Origin: Bacillus sp. ISL-18
Lineage (GTDB): Bacteria; Bacillota; Bacilli; Bacillales; Cytobacillaceae
DNA: 64,000 nt
Reading direction: 5' to 3'
Assembly (NCBI RefSeq): GCF_018613415.1
Contig: NZ_JAGGQG010000004.1
Span: 1 to 64,000, forward strand
Below the pieces are notes generated by a model. The model saw only the letters and a program-made list of their open reading frames with translations. It did not search any database and had not been told where the DNA came from. Shown here piece by piece: positions 50,201-59,668 of this stretch; position 1 is the stretch's first letter; every line of letters begins with the position of its first letter. Position numbers and translations under genes: made by a program.

Positions 50201-51509
50201 ATTTTGCGCCTAGGTATCTAGTTTTCCAATAAGAAGAGGTCATATCAGAGATGACTACCCCTGTTGATGCTGCGCTGATGAATTTGTTGTTTCCTAAATA
50301 GATGCCAACATGGGATGGTCCGACTTTATAGGTTTCAAAAAAGACCAGATCCCCTACTCGTGGCGAACTGACTGGTGCTCCAGCATCCCATTGTGTGGCA
50401 GCTGTACGTGGTAAGGAGATTCCCACTTTATTAAATACATATACGGTAAAGCCACTGCAATCAAATCCTGCTGGCGTGTTTCCGGCCCATTTGTACGGAG
50501 AGCCGATATATTTTTTCGCTTCCGAAACCACTCCTTCTACAAGAGAAGTTGAAGCCACAGCCGGTTTTTGGGTTGCTTCCGCTGTTGGGGCAGCTGGTTG
50601 CTGTGGTGCCTGTGCTGTTGGGGCAGCTGGTTGCTGTGGTGCTTCCGGTGCTGGTGCTGGCTGTGTTACCTCTGCTTTTGGTGCCGCCGCTGGCTGCGTT
50701 ACCTCCGCTTTTGGTGCTGGCGCTGGCTGTGTTACTTCCGCTTTTGGTGCTGGCGCTGGCTGTGTTACCTCCGCTTTTGGTGCCGCCGCTGGCTGCTCTG
50801 CTTCTGCTGCTGGTGCTGGCGCTGACTGCGTTACCTCCGCTTTCGGTGCCGCTGCTGGCTGCTCCGCTTCTGCAGCTGGTGCTGGCTGCGTTACTTCCGC
50901 TGCTGGTGTTGCCGGTTGTTGCGCCGCTTCCACTGTTGGTGTAGTTGTCTTAGCAGTTTCCACTGTTGTTTGCGGTGCCACTGTGGTTGTGTTAGTAACC
51001 TCACCACCACCACTAACGTTTAACGTCTGCCCAGCATAAATCATATCAGAGTTTAAATGATTGTTAGATTTAAGCTGAGGAACCGTTACATTAAAACGTG
51101 CTCCGATAACGGAAAGAGAGTCGCCTTTTTGAACGGTATAAGAAGAATCACTATGACTCGTTTCGGCTAATTTCAATTGCTGACCCATCCGAATCAAACT
51201 TGAAGTCATACCATTCAAGCGTTTTAGTTCACTTACCGTTGTACCATTATCTCTAGCAATCTCCCAAAGGGTATCACCTTTTTTTACTGTATAAGTAAGG
51301 GAGAGTTTTTGATTAATATAGATTGTATCACTAGAAAGAGCATTCCACTCTTTTAATTGATTAATAGACAAATGATTTGTATGAGCAATTTTCCAAAGGC
51401 TGTCTCCTGGACGGACCGTATACGCTGGTTCTTGTGCACTTGCTGAAGCTCCAAAAGCAGTGAGAACAAGCCCAGCGGTTGCAGCTGCTGTTACTAAATT
51501 TTTCTTCAC
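50190..51509 (-). CDS. LysM-NlpC/P60 peptidoglycan endopeptidase
   Basis: A 439-aa secreted D,L-endopeptidase of the LytE/CwlS type. A signal peptide (to ASAQE, about residue 28) is followed by three LysM modules (about 29-70, 73-115 and 122-165), each starting YTVxxGDSL. A 130-residue linker of repeated [11 protein letters not shown] units comes next, then the NlpC/P60 domain with catalytic Cys in FDCSGF and His in PSHVGIYLG. It cuts the glutamyl-DAP bond of wall peptides. GTG start after GTAGGAAG. The linker repeats also create long shadow frames on the other strand. Confidence 0.92.
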   Translation of the reverse strand: MKKNLVTAAATAGLVLTAFGASASAQEPAYTVRPGDSLWKIAHTNHLSINQLKEWNALSSDTIYINQKLSLTYTVKKGDTLWEIARDNGTTVSELKRLNGMTSSLIRMGQQLKLAETSHSDSSYTVQKGDSLSVIGARFNVTVPQLKSNNHLNSDMIYAGQTLNVSGGGEVTNTTTVAPQTTVETAKTTTPTVEAAQQPATPAAEVTQPAPAAEAEQPAAAPKAEVTQSAPAPAAEAEQPAAAPKAEVTQPAPAPKAEVTQPAPAPKAEVTQPAAAPKAEVTQPAPAPEAPQQPAAPTAQAPQQPAAPTAEATQKPAVASTSLVEGVVSEAKKYIGSPYKWAGNTPAGFDCSGFTVYVFNKVGISLPRTAATQWDAGAPVSSPRVGDLVFFETYKVGPSHVGIYLGNNKFISAASTGVVISDMTSSYWKTRYLGAKSPY

Positions 51510-51563
51510 TTTTTATACTTCCTACCTTCCTTTATTTACTTCAATAGACATATTAATGCAATT

Positions 51564-51587
51564 TCCGACAAATAACCATCCGACAAA
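51564..51587. promoter_or_regulatory. Direct repeat in the wall hydrolase upstream region
   Basis: TCCGACAAA occurs at 51564 and 51579, 15 bases apart and 55-80 bases before the start codon. It could be a regulator site; it does not fit the WalR consensus well. Confidence 0.25.
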
Positions 51588-51660
51588 AGTGGTAGTTTAC
51601 TAGAGCAAAATACGTAAAAAGGTAGGACTTTTTATTAAGAAAACGTTTTTATTTAGCCAA

Positions 51661-51688
51661 AATAAAAGAGAAGTGCTGAACACTTCTC
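51661..51688 (-). terminator. Terminator of the 51698 gene
   Basis: GAGAAGTG and CACTTCTC form the stem with loop TTCAG, followed by TTTTATT on the minus strand. Confidence 0.8.
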
Positions 51689-51697
51689 CCTGTAAAA

Positions 51698-51937
51698 TCA
51701 ACCATTATCAAGTTCGATTCCAGACGAAAACATCTCCCCCAGATACTCGGCATGCGCTAAATACTGCTCCACAAAATCCATTAAAGTGATCGGTATTCCG
51801 GTATCTTCTAACCAATAATCAAAACTGATCGCTATATTCTTTTTGATGATATCATTTTGGCTCCAGATGGGGGCAAGCGGATGATTTATACCAGTCAGAA
51901 CCTCGGAAATCTCTTGGATGGTGGTAATTGACAACAC
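51698..51937 (-). CDS. Small acidic hypothetical protein
   Basis: About 79 aa, acidic, with no membrane segment (FDYWLEDTGIPITLMDFVEQ, YLAHAEYLGEMF). The start is uncertain: AAAAGGGG overlaps the GTG at 51937, and a TTG follows at 51934. A good terminator immediately downstream supports a real transcript. No family recognised and the neighbours give no clue. Confidence 0.55.
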   Translation of the reverse strand: MLSITTIQEISEVLTGINHPLAPIWSQNDIIKKNIAISFDYWLEDTGIPITLMDFVEQYLAHAEYLGEMFSSGIELDNG

Positions 51938-52029
51938 CCCTTTTCAAAAAATGGAAACCTCTTGTATTTAATGTATGTAAGAAATGAAATTTAACTCACA
52001 TGGAACAAACCTTAGGTACCTATTTTTAA

Positions 52030-52180
52030 AAAAGCCGATAAGTGGGTGAAAACCGCCGATATCCTCCCAAAAACCGCTAATAAAAGTTCATAAACCGCTG
52101 ATATCTACCTAAAAACCGCCGATAAACCGACTTCCTTTTCGATGATATCTACCCAAAAACCCTGATATTCAATCTCTCCA
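52030..52180. repeat. Degenerate short repeats, unit about 21 bp
   Basis: AACCGCCGATA-like words recur about every 21 bases, for example near 52032, 52053, 52073, 52094 and 52115, forming a higher-order unit of 42-44 bp marked by GATATC at 52058, 52100 and 52144. It is distinct in sequence and period from the 51-52 bp arrays. No gene here. Confidence 0.6.
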
Positions 52181-52183
52181 TAC

Positions 52184-52215
52184 AAAAAACCCCGCAAGAC
52201 TCACATCTTGCAGGG
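52184..52215 (-). terminator. Terminator of the RND pump gene
   Basis: CCCTGCAAGA pairs with TCTTGCGGGG around TGTGAG, followed by TTTTTTG on the minus strand. Confidence 0.9.
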
Positions 52216-52222
52216 CCATTTC

Positions 52223-55200
52223 TTAGTTTTCTTGTTCTTCGCGTCGATTTTTCTTAAATAACTTCGATAAGATCTCATATACAATCGGTACTACGAACAA
52301 CGTTAACAACGTCGAACTGATTAAACCACCAATTACCGTAATACCAAGACCTTTCGAGATCAAACCACCGCCGCCTGAGCCGAGTGCTAACGGAATTAAC
52401 GCACCGACCGTAGCAATCGCAGTCATCAGGATCGGACGTAACCGAGTCGCTCCGGCTTCGAGAACCGCAGCACGCATTTTCAATCCATCTCGTTCCATAT
52501 GGATAATCCGGTCGACGAGGACAATTGCATTCGTGACGACGATACCAATCAACATCAATAGACCCATCATCACCGAGACGGAAATCGTCTCACCGGCTAT
52601 CAATAGACCGACAAACGAACCGATGACCGCGAACGGTAACGAGAACAGAATCGCAAACGGCGCGACCCCTTCACGGAAGGTTACTACAAGGATGAAGTAG
52701 ACGATCGCAATCGCGGCTAACATCGCAGCACCAAGCTGTGTAAAGGTATCGGTCATATCCGCTTGGACTCCGGCAGTGCCGACCGTAACACCTTTTGGCA
52801 AATCAAGTTTATCGACTTTTTTCTTGAGACTATCGGTTGCCTTTTTAACATCCTTACCAAGAACCGTTCCGGACACACTTGCGTAGTATTCACCTTTACT
52901 GCGTGCCAGGGTATTTAACGTTGTTCCTTTTTCCACTTTTACAAGCTGTGAAAGCGGCACAGTCATACCCATCGCTGTTGGGACAGGAGTTTTTAACATT
53001 TCATCAATTGATGCCGGCTGTTTCGACTGTTCTTGCTGAACGATCACATCCAGAGATTCACCGTTTTTCTCAATCGTCGTTAACACATCCTGTGTCTTTG
53101 TCGGGTTCAACATCATTACGAGCTGACCAGTGGTTAACCCATATTTAATCAAATCATTCTGAGCTACTCTAAAGGTGTACTCCACATAAGGATCTTCTGC
53201 ACTAGAAGTAACATCCTTAAGACCCTTATCCTTCTTCATCACTTTTTCAACCTGACCGACAGCTGCATAGAGTTTATCTAAGTTTTCACTGTAGAAAGTG
53301 TAGCTGACTTCATTGGAACCAACGGATGACGCACCCATATTTTGGCTCTTCCATGTACCCGATTGATCCAAATTTTTCACATATTTCTCAATTTTATCTT
53401 CTACCTTTGGGAAATTCTTGGTATCCGGATCAAAAATCAGGTACATTAATCCTCCGCCGCCGCTGCCGCCAAACATGGCAGTCGATGTATCTGCTTTATC
53501 CGTCACGGATAATTGAACGATATCAATATCATCACGTTTTAGCATCTTGTCTTCCACGTATTTCACGTTCGCTAAGGTCTCATCCTTTAACTCACCTGCT
53601 TTAGGCGTGTAGGTTAAATACATGACCTTGTCTTGTTCACTGCCCATAAAACTGAAGCCGATTAATGGCGTCAGCGCCAAACTTCCAGCCAATAACACCA
53701 CCGCAATGACGGACGTGATGACCTTATGATTAAGAGCCTTTTCCAGCCCCCACTTATACCATTTCGCTAGCTCGCCGACTTCTTTATGACGTTTTCCTGT
53801 CTTTTCCCCATATAATTTTTTCTTAAATAAGGTATGTGACAGTACCGGTACAACCGTGATCGCAACGAGTAACGAAGCACCCAGCGCAAAGGTCATCGTT
53901 AGAGCAAACGGAGCAAACAACTCCCCGACCATTCCGCCGACAAAAATTAATGGCGCAAAGACCGCAACGGTTACTAATGTGGACGATAAGATTGGTTTAA
54001 ACATCTCAATCGTCGCTTCGCGTACAAGCGCACGGCCAGTTAACTTCTCGTCTTTTAAATGCAAACGGCGATAAATATTTTCCACGACAACGATTGAGTC
54101 ATCGATAACCCGGCCAATCGCTACCGTAATCGCTCCAAGAGTCATAACATTAAGCGTAATATCGAGCCAATGGAGAATCAGTAACGCCATGAAAATAGAC
54201 ACTGGAATCGAGATAATCGACGTAATCGTTGATTTAAAGCTTCGTAAAAACAATAAAATAATCAATACGGCAATAAAACCGCCAAAGACTGCTTTTTCCA
54301 CCATGGTTGAGATGGATTCTTGAATTGGTTTACCTTGGTCAAGGGTCACATCAATGTGAAGTCCATCGATTTTTGCCTTTTGCTCTTTTACAAGATCCTT
54401 GACAGCGTTCACCACATCCACCGTATTGGCACGCTGCTCTTTCACGATTTGAATCGCGATCGCTTCTTTCCCATTTGTCCGGGAAACGGACTGCACTTTA
54501 CCCACTGTGTCAATCTTTGCAATGTCACTTAACTTCACAAATGGGGATGGATGCGTTTTAGTCGGTGTGACAGGAATGATTGTATTTTTCAATTCATCCG
54601 CGGTCATATATTTGCCGTCAATGCTAACAGCCTGCTCCCCTTCTTTAAACTGATAAAGGCCTAAAGAAACCGCCATATTGCTGGCTTGAACCATTTGCTT
54701 GACCTTATCTTCCGTTAGACCAAATTCCTTCAACTTGGCTTGGTTATAGGTAAGGTCCACTTCATCGATATGCTGACCTGTAATCGTGGTAGACGCCACA
54801 CCATCGATTTTTTCAATTTTTGGAACGAGGATATCTTCTACAGTTGAAGTTAAATCCACAATATTTTCTTTTGAACTGCTTACACTGAGAGCCACAACCG
54901 GCATCATATTCATACTGATGGCCGTAACCTTTGGTTCTTGTGCTCCATCTGGTAACTTCACGTCATCTAAAGCTGATTTCAAGGCACGTTTTGCCTCGTC
55001 CATGTCGATACCGTATTCATATTCGACCTGAATACTTGACATATTTGAATAGGAATTAGAATGGACTGATTTTACATGATCGAGACCTTCGGATGCTTTC
55101 TCGATCGGCATCGAAATATCTTCCATTACTTTTTCAGGAGTAGCTCCAGGATAAACACCTGTGACCATCAAGTATGGAATCGATATATTCGGGATGGTTT

Positions 55201-55306
55201 CCATATTCATTCGCGTACCTGAATAGATCCCAGATACCGTAACGATAATTGTCAGCAGCCAGACGGCCAGTTTATTTCTAAGGACAAAATTTGCTATACC
55301 TTTCAC
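52223..55306 (-). CDS. RND efflux pump (SwrC/AcrB family)
   Basis: A protein of about 1027 aa with the two-fold RND layout: helix 1 (LAVWLLTIIVTVSGI), a large periplasmic-type loop, six helices, then the repeat. The GRVIDDSIVVVENIYR segment of helix 4 has the paired aspartates of the proton relay. It matches SwrC (YerP), which exports surfactin-like lipopeptides and toxic lipids and supports swarming. The best start is GTG at 55306 (MKGIANFVL) after GTAGGTG; the longer frame begins with TTG at 55342. It is divergent from a TetR gene. No adaptor or outer-membrane partner, as normal in Gram-positives. Confidence 0.9.
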   Translation of the reverse strand: MKGIANFVLRNKLAVWLLTIIVTVSGIYSGTRMNMETIPNISIPYLMVTGVYPGATPEKVMEDISMPIEKASEGLDHVKSVHSNSYSNMSSIQVEYEYGIDMDEAKRALKSALDDVKLPDGAQEPKVTAISMNMMPVVALSVSSSKENIVDLTSTVEDILVPKIEKIDGVASTTITGQHIDEVDLTYNQAKLKEFGLTEDKVKQMVQASNMAVSLGLYQFKEGEQAVSIDGKYMTADELKNTIIPVTPTKTHPSPFVKLSDIAKIDTVGKVQSVSRTNGKEAIAIQIVKEQRANTVDVVNAVKDLVKEQKAKIDGLHIDVTLDQGKPIQESISTMVEKAVFGGFIAVLIILLFLRSFKSTITSIISIPVSIFMALLILHWLDITLNVMTLGAITVAIGRVIDDSIVVVENIYRRLHLKDEKLTGRALVREATIEMFKPILSSTLVTVAVFAPLIFVGGMVGELFAPFALTMTFALGASLLVAITVVPVLSHTLFKKKLYGEKTGKRHKEVGELAKWYKWGLEKALNHKVITSVIAVVLLAGSLALTPLIGFSFMGSEQDKVMYLTYTPKAGELKDETLANVKYVEDKMLKRDDIDIVQLSVTDKADTSTAMFGGSGGGGLMYLIFDPDTKNFPKVEDKIEKYVKNLDQSGTWKSQNMGASSVGSNEVSYTFYSENLDKLYAAVGQVEKVMKKDKGLKDVTSSAEDPYVEYTFRVAQNDLIKYGLTTGQLVMMLNPTKTQDVLTTIEKNGESLDVIVQQEQSKQPASIDEMLKTPVPTAMGMTVPLSQLVKVEKGTTLNTLARSKGEYYASVSGTVLGKDVKKATDSLKKKVDKLDLPKGVTVGTAGVQADMTDTFTQLGAAMLAAIAIVYFILVVTFREGVAPFAILFSLPFAVIGSFVGLLIAGETISVSVMMGLLMLIGIVVTNAIVLVDRIIHMERDGLKMRAAVLEAGATRLRPILMTAIATVGALIPLALGSGGGGLISKGLGITVIGGLISSTLLTLFVVPIVYEILSKLFKKNRREEQEN

Positions 55307-55354
55307 GGTTACACCTACCCTTGATTGACTTACTAAGCTCAAGTATTTATACTA

Positions 55355-55370
55355 ATGACCAATCAGTCAT
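55355..55370. promoter_or_regulatory. TetR operator between pump and regulator genes
   Basis: ATGAC-CAATCA-GTCAT is an inverted repeat located between the divergent RND and TetR genes, with a further ATGAC at 55380. Its TGAC-N-GTCA form is typical of TetR-family sites. Confidence 0.6.
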
Positions 55371-55401
55371 TTGTCAATAAATGACGCTAGGAGCAGATGC
55401 A

Positions 55402-56229
55402 ATGAAAAAACTACTAATTATGGAAAAAGCGCTTGAGCTTTTTGCAAAGCAAGGGTTTGAAGCGACTTCGGTCCAACAGATAACCGATCTTTGCGGCATT
55501 TCAAAAGGGGCCTTTTATCTAACCTTCAAATCGAAAGATGAATTAATTTTGGCATTGATTGAACATTTTATGAATCAAGTCATTTCGAATATTGACTACG
55601 CGGTCAGAAATACAAGCAAGGACGAGCTGCTCTATACCTTTTATTACACAACGTTCCATACTTCTTATCAGCACTCAGATTTCGCGCGATTATTGATGAA
55701 GGAACAGTCCCACAGCTTCAATCAGGACCTTCTGGTAAAATTTCAACATTACGACCGCATTCTCGAGAACACGATTTTAGTTATGCTCGACCAATTATAT
55801 GAGGATCGGGTCAGTGAGACGAAATATGATTTAATGTATTGCATTAAAGGATTTATGAATACGTATTCCCAGTTATTTTTCTTTTATCATGTCCCGCTGG
55901 ATTTGGAGCTTTTAGCCCAGTCGTTAGTGGAGAAGACGAACCTGTTAGCGCAGCATACAACGGTTCCGTTTATTTCGGAAGAACTGATGGAGATGGTTAA
56001 AACTCCGCTGAAGGAAGAGGTCAGCAAAGAACGGATTATCGATTTATTGGAGCAGAAAATTGGGGAAATGGATGAATCAGTGGAAAAGGAGTCACTGCTT
56101 TTACTCAAGCAGCAGCTGGTTGAGCCAACCTATAGTCCAGTCATTATCCGAGGGTTACTAGAGAATATCCGCAATCAGCCGCATTGTAAGTGGATCTCCT
56201 TTTTACTTCGGCGGTATTATGATTTTTAA
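55402..56229 (+). CDS. TetR-family regulator of the RND pump
   Basis: A regulator of about 275 aa with an N-terminal TetR helix-turn-helix (ALELFAKQGFEATSVQQITD, then GISKGAFYLTFKSKDEL) and a long C-terminal ligand-binding domain. The start at 55402 follows AGGAG by eight bases. It is divergent from the SwrC-like gene, with a palindrome between, so it is probably a repressor released by pump substrates. Confidence 0.88.
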   Translation: MKKLLIMEKALELFAKQGFEATSVQQITDLCGISKGAFYLTFKSKDELILALIEHFMNQVISNIDYAVRNTSKDELLYTFYYTTFHTSYQHSDFARLLMKEQSHSFNQDLLVKFQHYDRILENTILVMLDQLYEDRVSETKYDLMYCIKGFMNTYSQLFFFYHVPLDLELLAQSLVEKTNLLAQHTTVPFISEELMEMVKTPLKEEVSKERIIDLLEQKIGEMDESVEKESLLLLKQQLVEPTYSPVIIRGLLENIRNQPHCKWISFLLRRYYDF

Positions 56230-56231
56230 AA

Positions 56232-56261
56232 AGCAGACACGCAACGTGTTCTGCTTTTTTT
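56232..56261 (+). terminator. Terminator of the tetR gene
   Basis: AGCAGACACG pairs with CGTGTTCTGCT (one bulge), followed by TTTTTTT. Confidence 0.8.
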
Positions 56262-56420
56262 ATGAAGTGACAAAACTAAACATTAAATTTCCTAAATCAA
56301 CAAATTTCGTGTCTATAAAAAACTAAACAAACGTTTGATTAGAAAAGGCATGAAGCCTTGATATTGTTAAATTTCAATCCAAAATAACACAAAAAACTTG
56401 TCAAATCCCCACATCACTTC

Positions 56421-56457
56421 AAAAAAAAGGACAGAGTGCAATCTGCATCTCTGTCTC
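56421..56457 (-). terminator. Terminator of the symporter gene
   Basis: GACAGAG and CTCTGTC pair around a 12-base loop, followed by eight T residues on the minus strand. Confidence 0.8.
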
Positions 56458-56466
56458 CTTCCTATC

Positions 56467-57711
56467 TTAAGCAGCTAAATTACTTTCATCTTTAATCTTA
56501 TGCCCTTCCCATTTTGACACCACAACGGCTGCCAGGGAATTACCAACGATATTAACACAAGTACGTGCCATATCCAGGATACGGTCAATACCAGCGATAA
56601 ACGCAAGGCCTTCAACAGGAATCCCAACACTTCCTAATGTCGCAAGAAGGACAACGAATGATACGCCCGGAACACCGGCAATACCTTTAGACGTTACCAT
56701 CAAGACAAGCACTAACGTAATTTGGTGAGTAATACTCAAGTGAATTCCATACATTTGTGCAATGAACAAGGCCGCAATTGCTTGATAAAGCGTAGACCCG
56801 TCAAGGTTAAACGAATATCCAGTTGGAATAACGAAAGAAGTAATCGCTTTTGGACAACCGATCTTCTCCATTTTTTCCATAATCTTCGGAAGAACTGTTT
56901 CAGAGCTTGCGGTAGAATAGCCTAACAATAATTCGTCTTTTAGATAGGCGATGAACTTAAAGATATTGACTCCCGCAATTTTAGCGGTGATACCTAAAAC
57001 AACTAAAATAAAGAAGATCATGGCTGCGTAAACGACGATTACTAATTTTCCTAATGGAATTAGTGAGGTTAGACCGAATTTAGAAACCGTCACGCCGATT
57101 AGGGCAAAAACACCAAGTGGTGCGAATTTCATAACCTGGTTGGTTACATAGAACATGGCATCGGCCGTACCTCTAAAGAAGTTGATAATTGGCGTACCTT
57201 TTTCGCCAATCGCTGCAAGACCAAGACCAAACATAACCGAGAAGAAAATAATGGCTAACATATCACCATTTGCTAATGACTGAATAATGTTCGTGGGAAC
57301 AATATTAACGACGGTATCGACCATGGAATGAGTTTCCGTTGTTTTCGCTGTTTCCACATACGTATTGATATCTGTTTTTGTTAAATGGGAACGATCGACC
57401 CCAGTTCCAGGATGGAAGACATTTGCAAATAATAACCCTACGATAATGGCAATAGTGGTAATTATTTCGAAATATAGAATGGTTTTGCCGCCAAGTTTAC
57501 CAAGCGATTTCATATCGCCAGTACCAGCAACCCCAACAATAATACTTGAGATAACAATTGGGACAACGATCATTTTAATTAAGCGAATAAAGATATTCCC
57601 AATTGGCTGCAGAAAATCAGCTACATGGGGATTTCCGTAAAAAATCGCACCTACAATAATACCCAGGGCTAGACCAATGAAAATTTGCCATGCAAGACTT
57701 ATTCTTTTCAT
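56467..57711 (-). CDS. Dicarboxylate/amino acid:cation symporter (GltP/DctA family)
   Basis: A protein of about 414 aa of the DAACS (glutamate transporter) family. It shows the serine-rich hairpin region (LLGYSTASSETVLPKIME), helix 7 GYSFNLDGSTLYQ (NMDGT-type motif), a second hairpin (TSKGIAGVPGVSFVVL) and GIDRILDMARTCVNIVGN. It takes up glutamate, aspartate or C4-dicarboxylates with protons or sodium. The start at 57711 follows AAGGAGAG. Monocistronic. Confidence 0.92.
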   Translation of the reverse strand: MKRISLAWQIFIGLALGIIVGAIFYGNPHVADFLQPIGNIFIRLIKMIVVPIVISSIIVGVAGTGDMKSLGKLGGKTILYFEIITTIAIIVGLLFANVFHPGTGVDRSHLTKTDINTYVETAKTTETHSMVDTVVNIVPTNIIQSLANGDMLAIIFFSVMFGLGLAAIGEKGTPIINFFRGTADAMFYVTNQVMKFAPLGVFALIGVTVSKFGLTSLIPLGKLVIVVYAAMIFFILVVLGITAKIAGVNIFKFIAYLKDELLLGYSTASSETVLPKIMEKMEKIGCPKAITSFVIPTGYSFNLDGSTLYQAIAALFIAQMYGIHLSITHQITLVLVLMVTSKGIAGVPGVSFVVLLATLGSVGIPVEGLAFIAGIDRILDMARTCVNIVGNSLAAVVVSKWEGHKIKDESNLAA

Positions 57712-57756
57712 AAATTCTCTCCTTTTCCTTAAGTTAAAACTCATTACTATATTCAC

Positions 57757-58054
57757 AAAAGTATAAATTAGATTTAATCAATATCATATCATGATACTAC
57801 AATATAATTCTAGATATTTCTTTCGACATACACAACACTGAAAATAATGGCAGTTCCTAAATTTAAATTAAGTTTATTACTATTGTATTAGTGTAAATTG
57901 CCCAAAACTCGCGCTTTCGTTAAGTATTTTAGGATAATGCTCATGGTTTTATATTCCTGTATTGGGTTGCTTCACCACTAAAAGTGTACCCTATTAAGAT
58001 TTGAATAAAACGGGAAGAAACGGTCAATGCTGTTACTAGAAAAAGAAAACACTT
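57757..58054. other. Gene-free stretch upstream of the symporter gene
   Basis: AT-rich intergenic DNA that must hold the symporter promoter and that of the 58070 gene. I see no repeat, convincing palindrome or open frame. Confidence 0.5.
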
Positions 58055-58069
58055 TTGGAGGCTGTACAA

Positions 58070-58270
58070 ATGGGGAGAGATTTAGAAAGTATTTTTAGAG
58101 AGTTAACAATCGTGAAAACGAAGGAATTGGAAAATTGCAATCAAGAGCTTACGAATCCGGATTATAACAGCGTGGTCAAGAAAGCATTATTGGTTTATAA
58201 ACACGGACTTTTAGAGAGTTTGGAAATGTACGACCTATATCTTGAAAAAAGAGATTCGCTCCTTATATAA
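58070..58270 (+). CDS. Small hypothetical helical protein
   Basis: A 66-aa protein (MGRDLESIFRELTIVKTKEL, ending YLEKRDSLLI), charged and probably all-helical, without membrane segments. The start at 58070 has GGAGG eight bases upstream and a strong terminator follows, so it is likely expressed alone. I do not recognise a family; an HxxD Spo0E motif is absent. Confidence 0.6.
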   Translation: MGRDLESIFRELTIVKTKELENCNQELTNPDYNSVVKKALLVYKHGLLESLEMYDLYLEKRDSLLI

Positions 58271-58271
58271 C

Positions 58272-58300
58272 AAAAGGCTCCTATTGTGGGAGCCTTTTTC
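58272..58300 (+). terminator. Terminator of the 58070 gene
   Basis: AAAGGCTCCTATTGTGGGAG followed by CCTTTTTC; an 8-9 bp stem with a T tract. Confidence 0.85.
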
Positions 58301-58364
58301 GATTCCAGTTAATAATACATCCTCTCACTGCTGAATAATTATAGTTAAGGAGAGGGGAAATAAA

Positions 58365-58583
58365 ATGGACAATCATGGTTTCATTCAATTTGTACTATAT
58401 AAACTCATATCTCTTTCAGTCGAGCTGACATTACTTTATATCCTCGTCCTTTTGTGTGAATGGTTTGCGGTAAAAAAGGGATATAACATCTTTGAACGGT
58501 CCTTCTTAGTTACGCTCGTCACACTGCCAATCGTAACATTGATAATTTGGACAATTATTATCGCTAGATTTAAATTGTTTTAG
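58365..58583 (+). CDS. Small two-helix membrane protein
   Basis: A 72-aa protein with two membrane helices (about residues 12-32, LSVELTLLYILVLLCEWF, and 46-66, VTLVTLPIVTLIIWTIIIA) linked by a basic loop. AAGGAGAGGGG precedes the ATG, so translation is credible. No family recognised. The 200 bases after it hold only short imperfect repeats of AAAATCAGCT. Confidence 0.6.
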   Translation: MDNHGFIQFVLYKLISLSVELTLLYILVLLCEWFAVKKGYNIFERSFLVTLVTLPIVTLIIWTIIIARFKLF

Positions 58584-58791
58584 AAAAAAAAATTGATATA
58601 AAATCAGCTTAAATATGCTAAAATCAGCTCCAAATTTCTCATTTGAGGCCCAAAAAGTGGCTTTTCACCCCAAAAACGCCTACAAATTCGAAAAAGTGGA
58701 ATTCGAATTCCCCTGCAAAACCCGATATCGTAGAGATGCCAGAAAAGTCCGATTCGATAACAAATCTCTGCGGTTGAAAGGATGTTAGCAC

Positions 58792-59604
58792 ATGCTCCAT
58801 TTAAAATCAGGTAAGATCGAGAAATTCGAACAGTATTCTCAATTTCGTACCCTACAGGAATTTAATCACCATATCGAGATGTGGCTGTTAGAACATAAGC
58901 AAGCTTTTTCAAAAGGAGAATTAATCGGTTTTAAAAGATTGGTACGATATGCCGCTAAAATCCCTGGGGTTTGCAATGCCAAGATCGGCACCGTCTTAAA
59001 ATCCATCCACGAGGAATACCAAAACAACGGCATCTCCCGTTCAACCTTTAAGCGGATGATCTTGAAGGCCAAGGAATTAGGAATCCTAACTGTCTTTGAA
59101 ACAGAAAGAAAAAATGGTTCACAAACCAGCAATCTATACCAATTTAATCGTTTTCCTTCAAATGAGCCACCTAAAGAAAAAACGATGGACCACCCTAAAG
59201 AAGCTAGTAATCTTTTAAAAACTGAAAAAGATCAAAAGATAAAAAAACGTATAGAAGAACCAGCAAAATTAGACCATACATATGTGAGCGATCGTGTTCC
59301 GCAGCCATTTGTCCAACTCGTTAAGTGCTTCTTTAATGATGCAAAGACCATCGAGGAGTATTGGAAAATGGCAAAAATCACTGCCTACCAAAACCTCTGG
59401 GAGAATGATCCTGAACTAATTCAAGATGTCGCCATTCAATCCTTTAAGCAGCTAATCAATAAGCTGAAGCTCAGCCGCAACATCCAAAATCCGTTCGCCT
59501 ATTTTTATGGAATCTCTTACAATAAGTTTTGCAACCTTTTCCACAAAAAAATGCAGGGCGAGTACGAGTTGAATGATACGGAGGTAGTATTCAGGATTGT
59601 TTAA
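58792..59604 (+). CDS. Helix-turn-helix protein, replication-initiator-like layout
   Basis: A 270-aa cytoplasmic protein. Residues about 45-115 form a winged helix (GFKRLVRYAAKIPGV, GISRSTFKRMILKAKELGIL, SNLYQFNRF) of the kind found in plasmid/phage replication initiators and Bacillus helix-turn-helix proteins of unknown role. A charged linker and a helical C-terminal domain (FVQLVKCFFNDAKTIEEYWK; FAYFYGISYNKFCNLFHKKM) follow. AAAGGATG precedes the ATG. No origin-like repeats or par genes adjoin it, so chromosomal regulation is as likely as replication. Confidence 0.6.
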   Translation: MLHLKSGKIEKFEQYSQFRTLQEFNHHIEMWLLEHKQAFSKGELIGFKRLVRYAAKIPGVCNAKIGTVLKSIHEEYQNNGISRSTFKRMILKAKELGILTVFETERKNGSQTSNLYQFNRFPSNEPPKEKTMDHPKEASNLLKTEKDQKIKKRIEEPAKLDHTYVSDRVPQPFVQLVKCFFNDAKTIEEYWKMAKITAYQNLWENDPELIQDVAIQSFKQLINKLKLSRNIQNPFAYFYGISYNKFCNLFHKKMQGEYELNDTEVVFRIV

Positions 59605-59668
59605 CTTCTGGTCCAAACTTCTGATATTATTAGGAAGAGAATCTATCCATTTAATAGGAGTGGACATC

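Noticed and set aside
50395..51039. Long plus-strand frames rich in Ala, Gly, Cys or Leu opposite the wall hydrolase gene
   Set aside because: They are shadows of the repetitive Ala-Pro-Lys linker of the LysM-NlpC gene on the other strand and lack start signals.
58600..58760. Another tandem array near AAAATCAGCT words
   Set aside because: Only two clear copies are present and the rest of the stretch does not align; not enough to call a repeat array.
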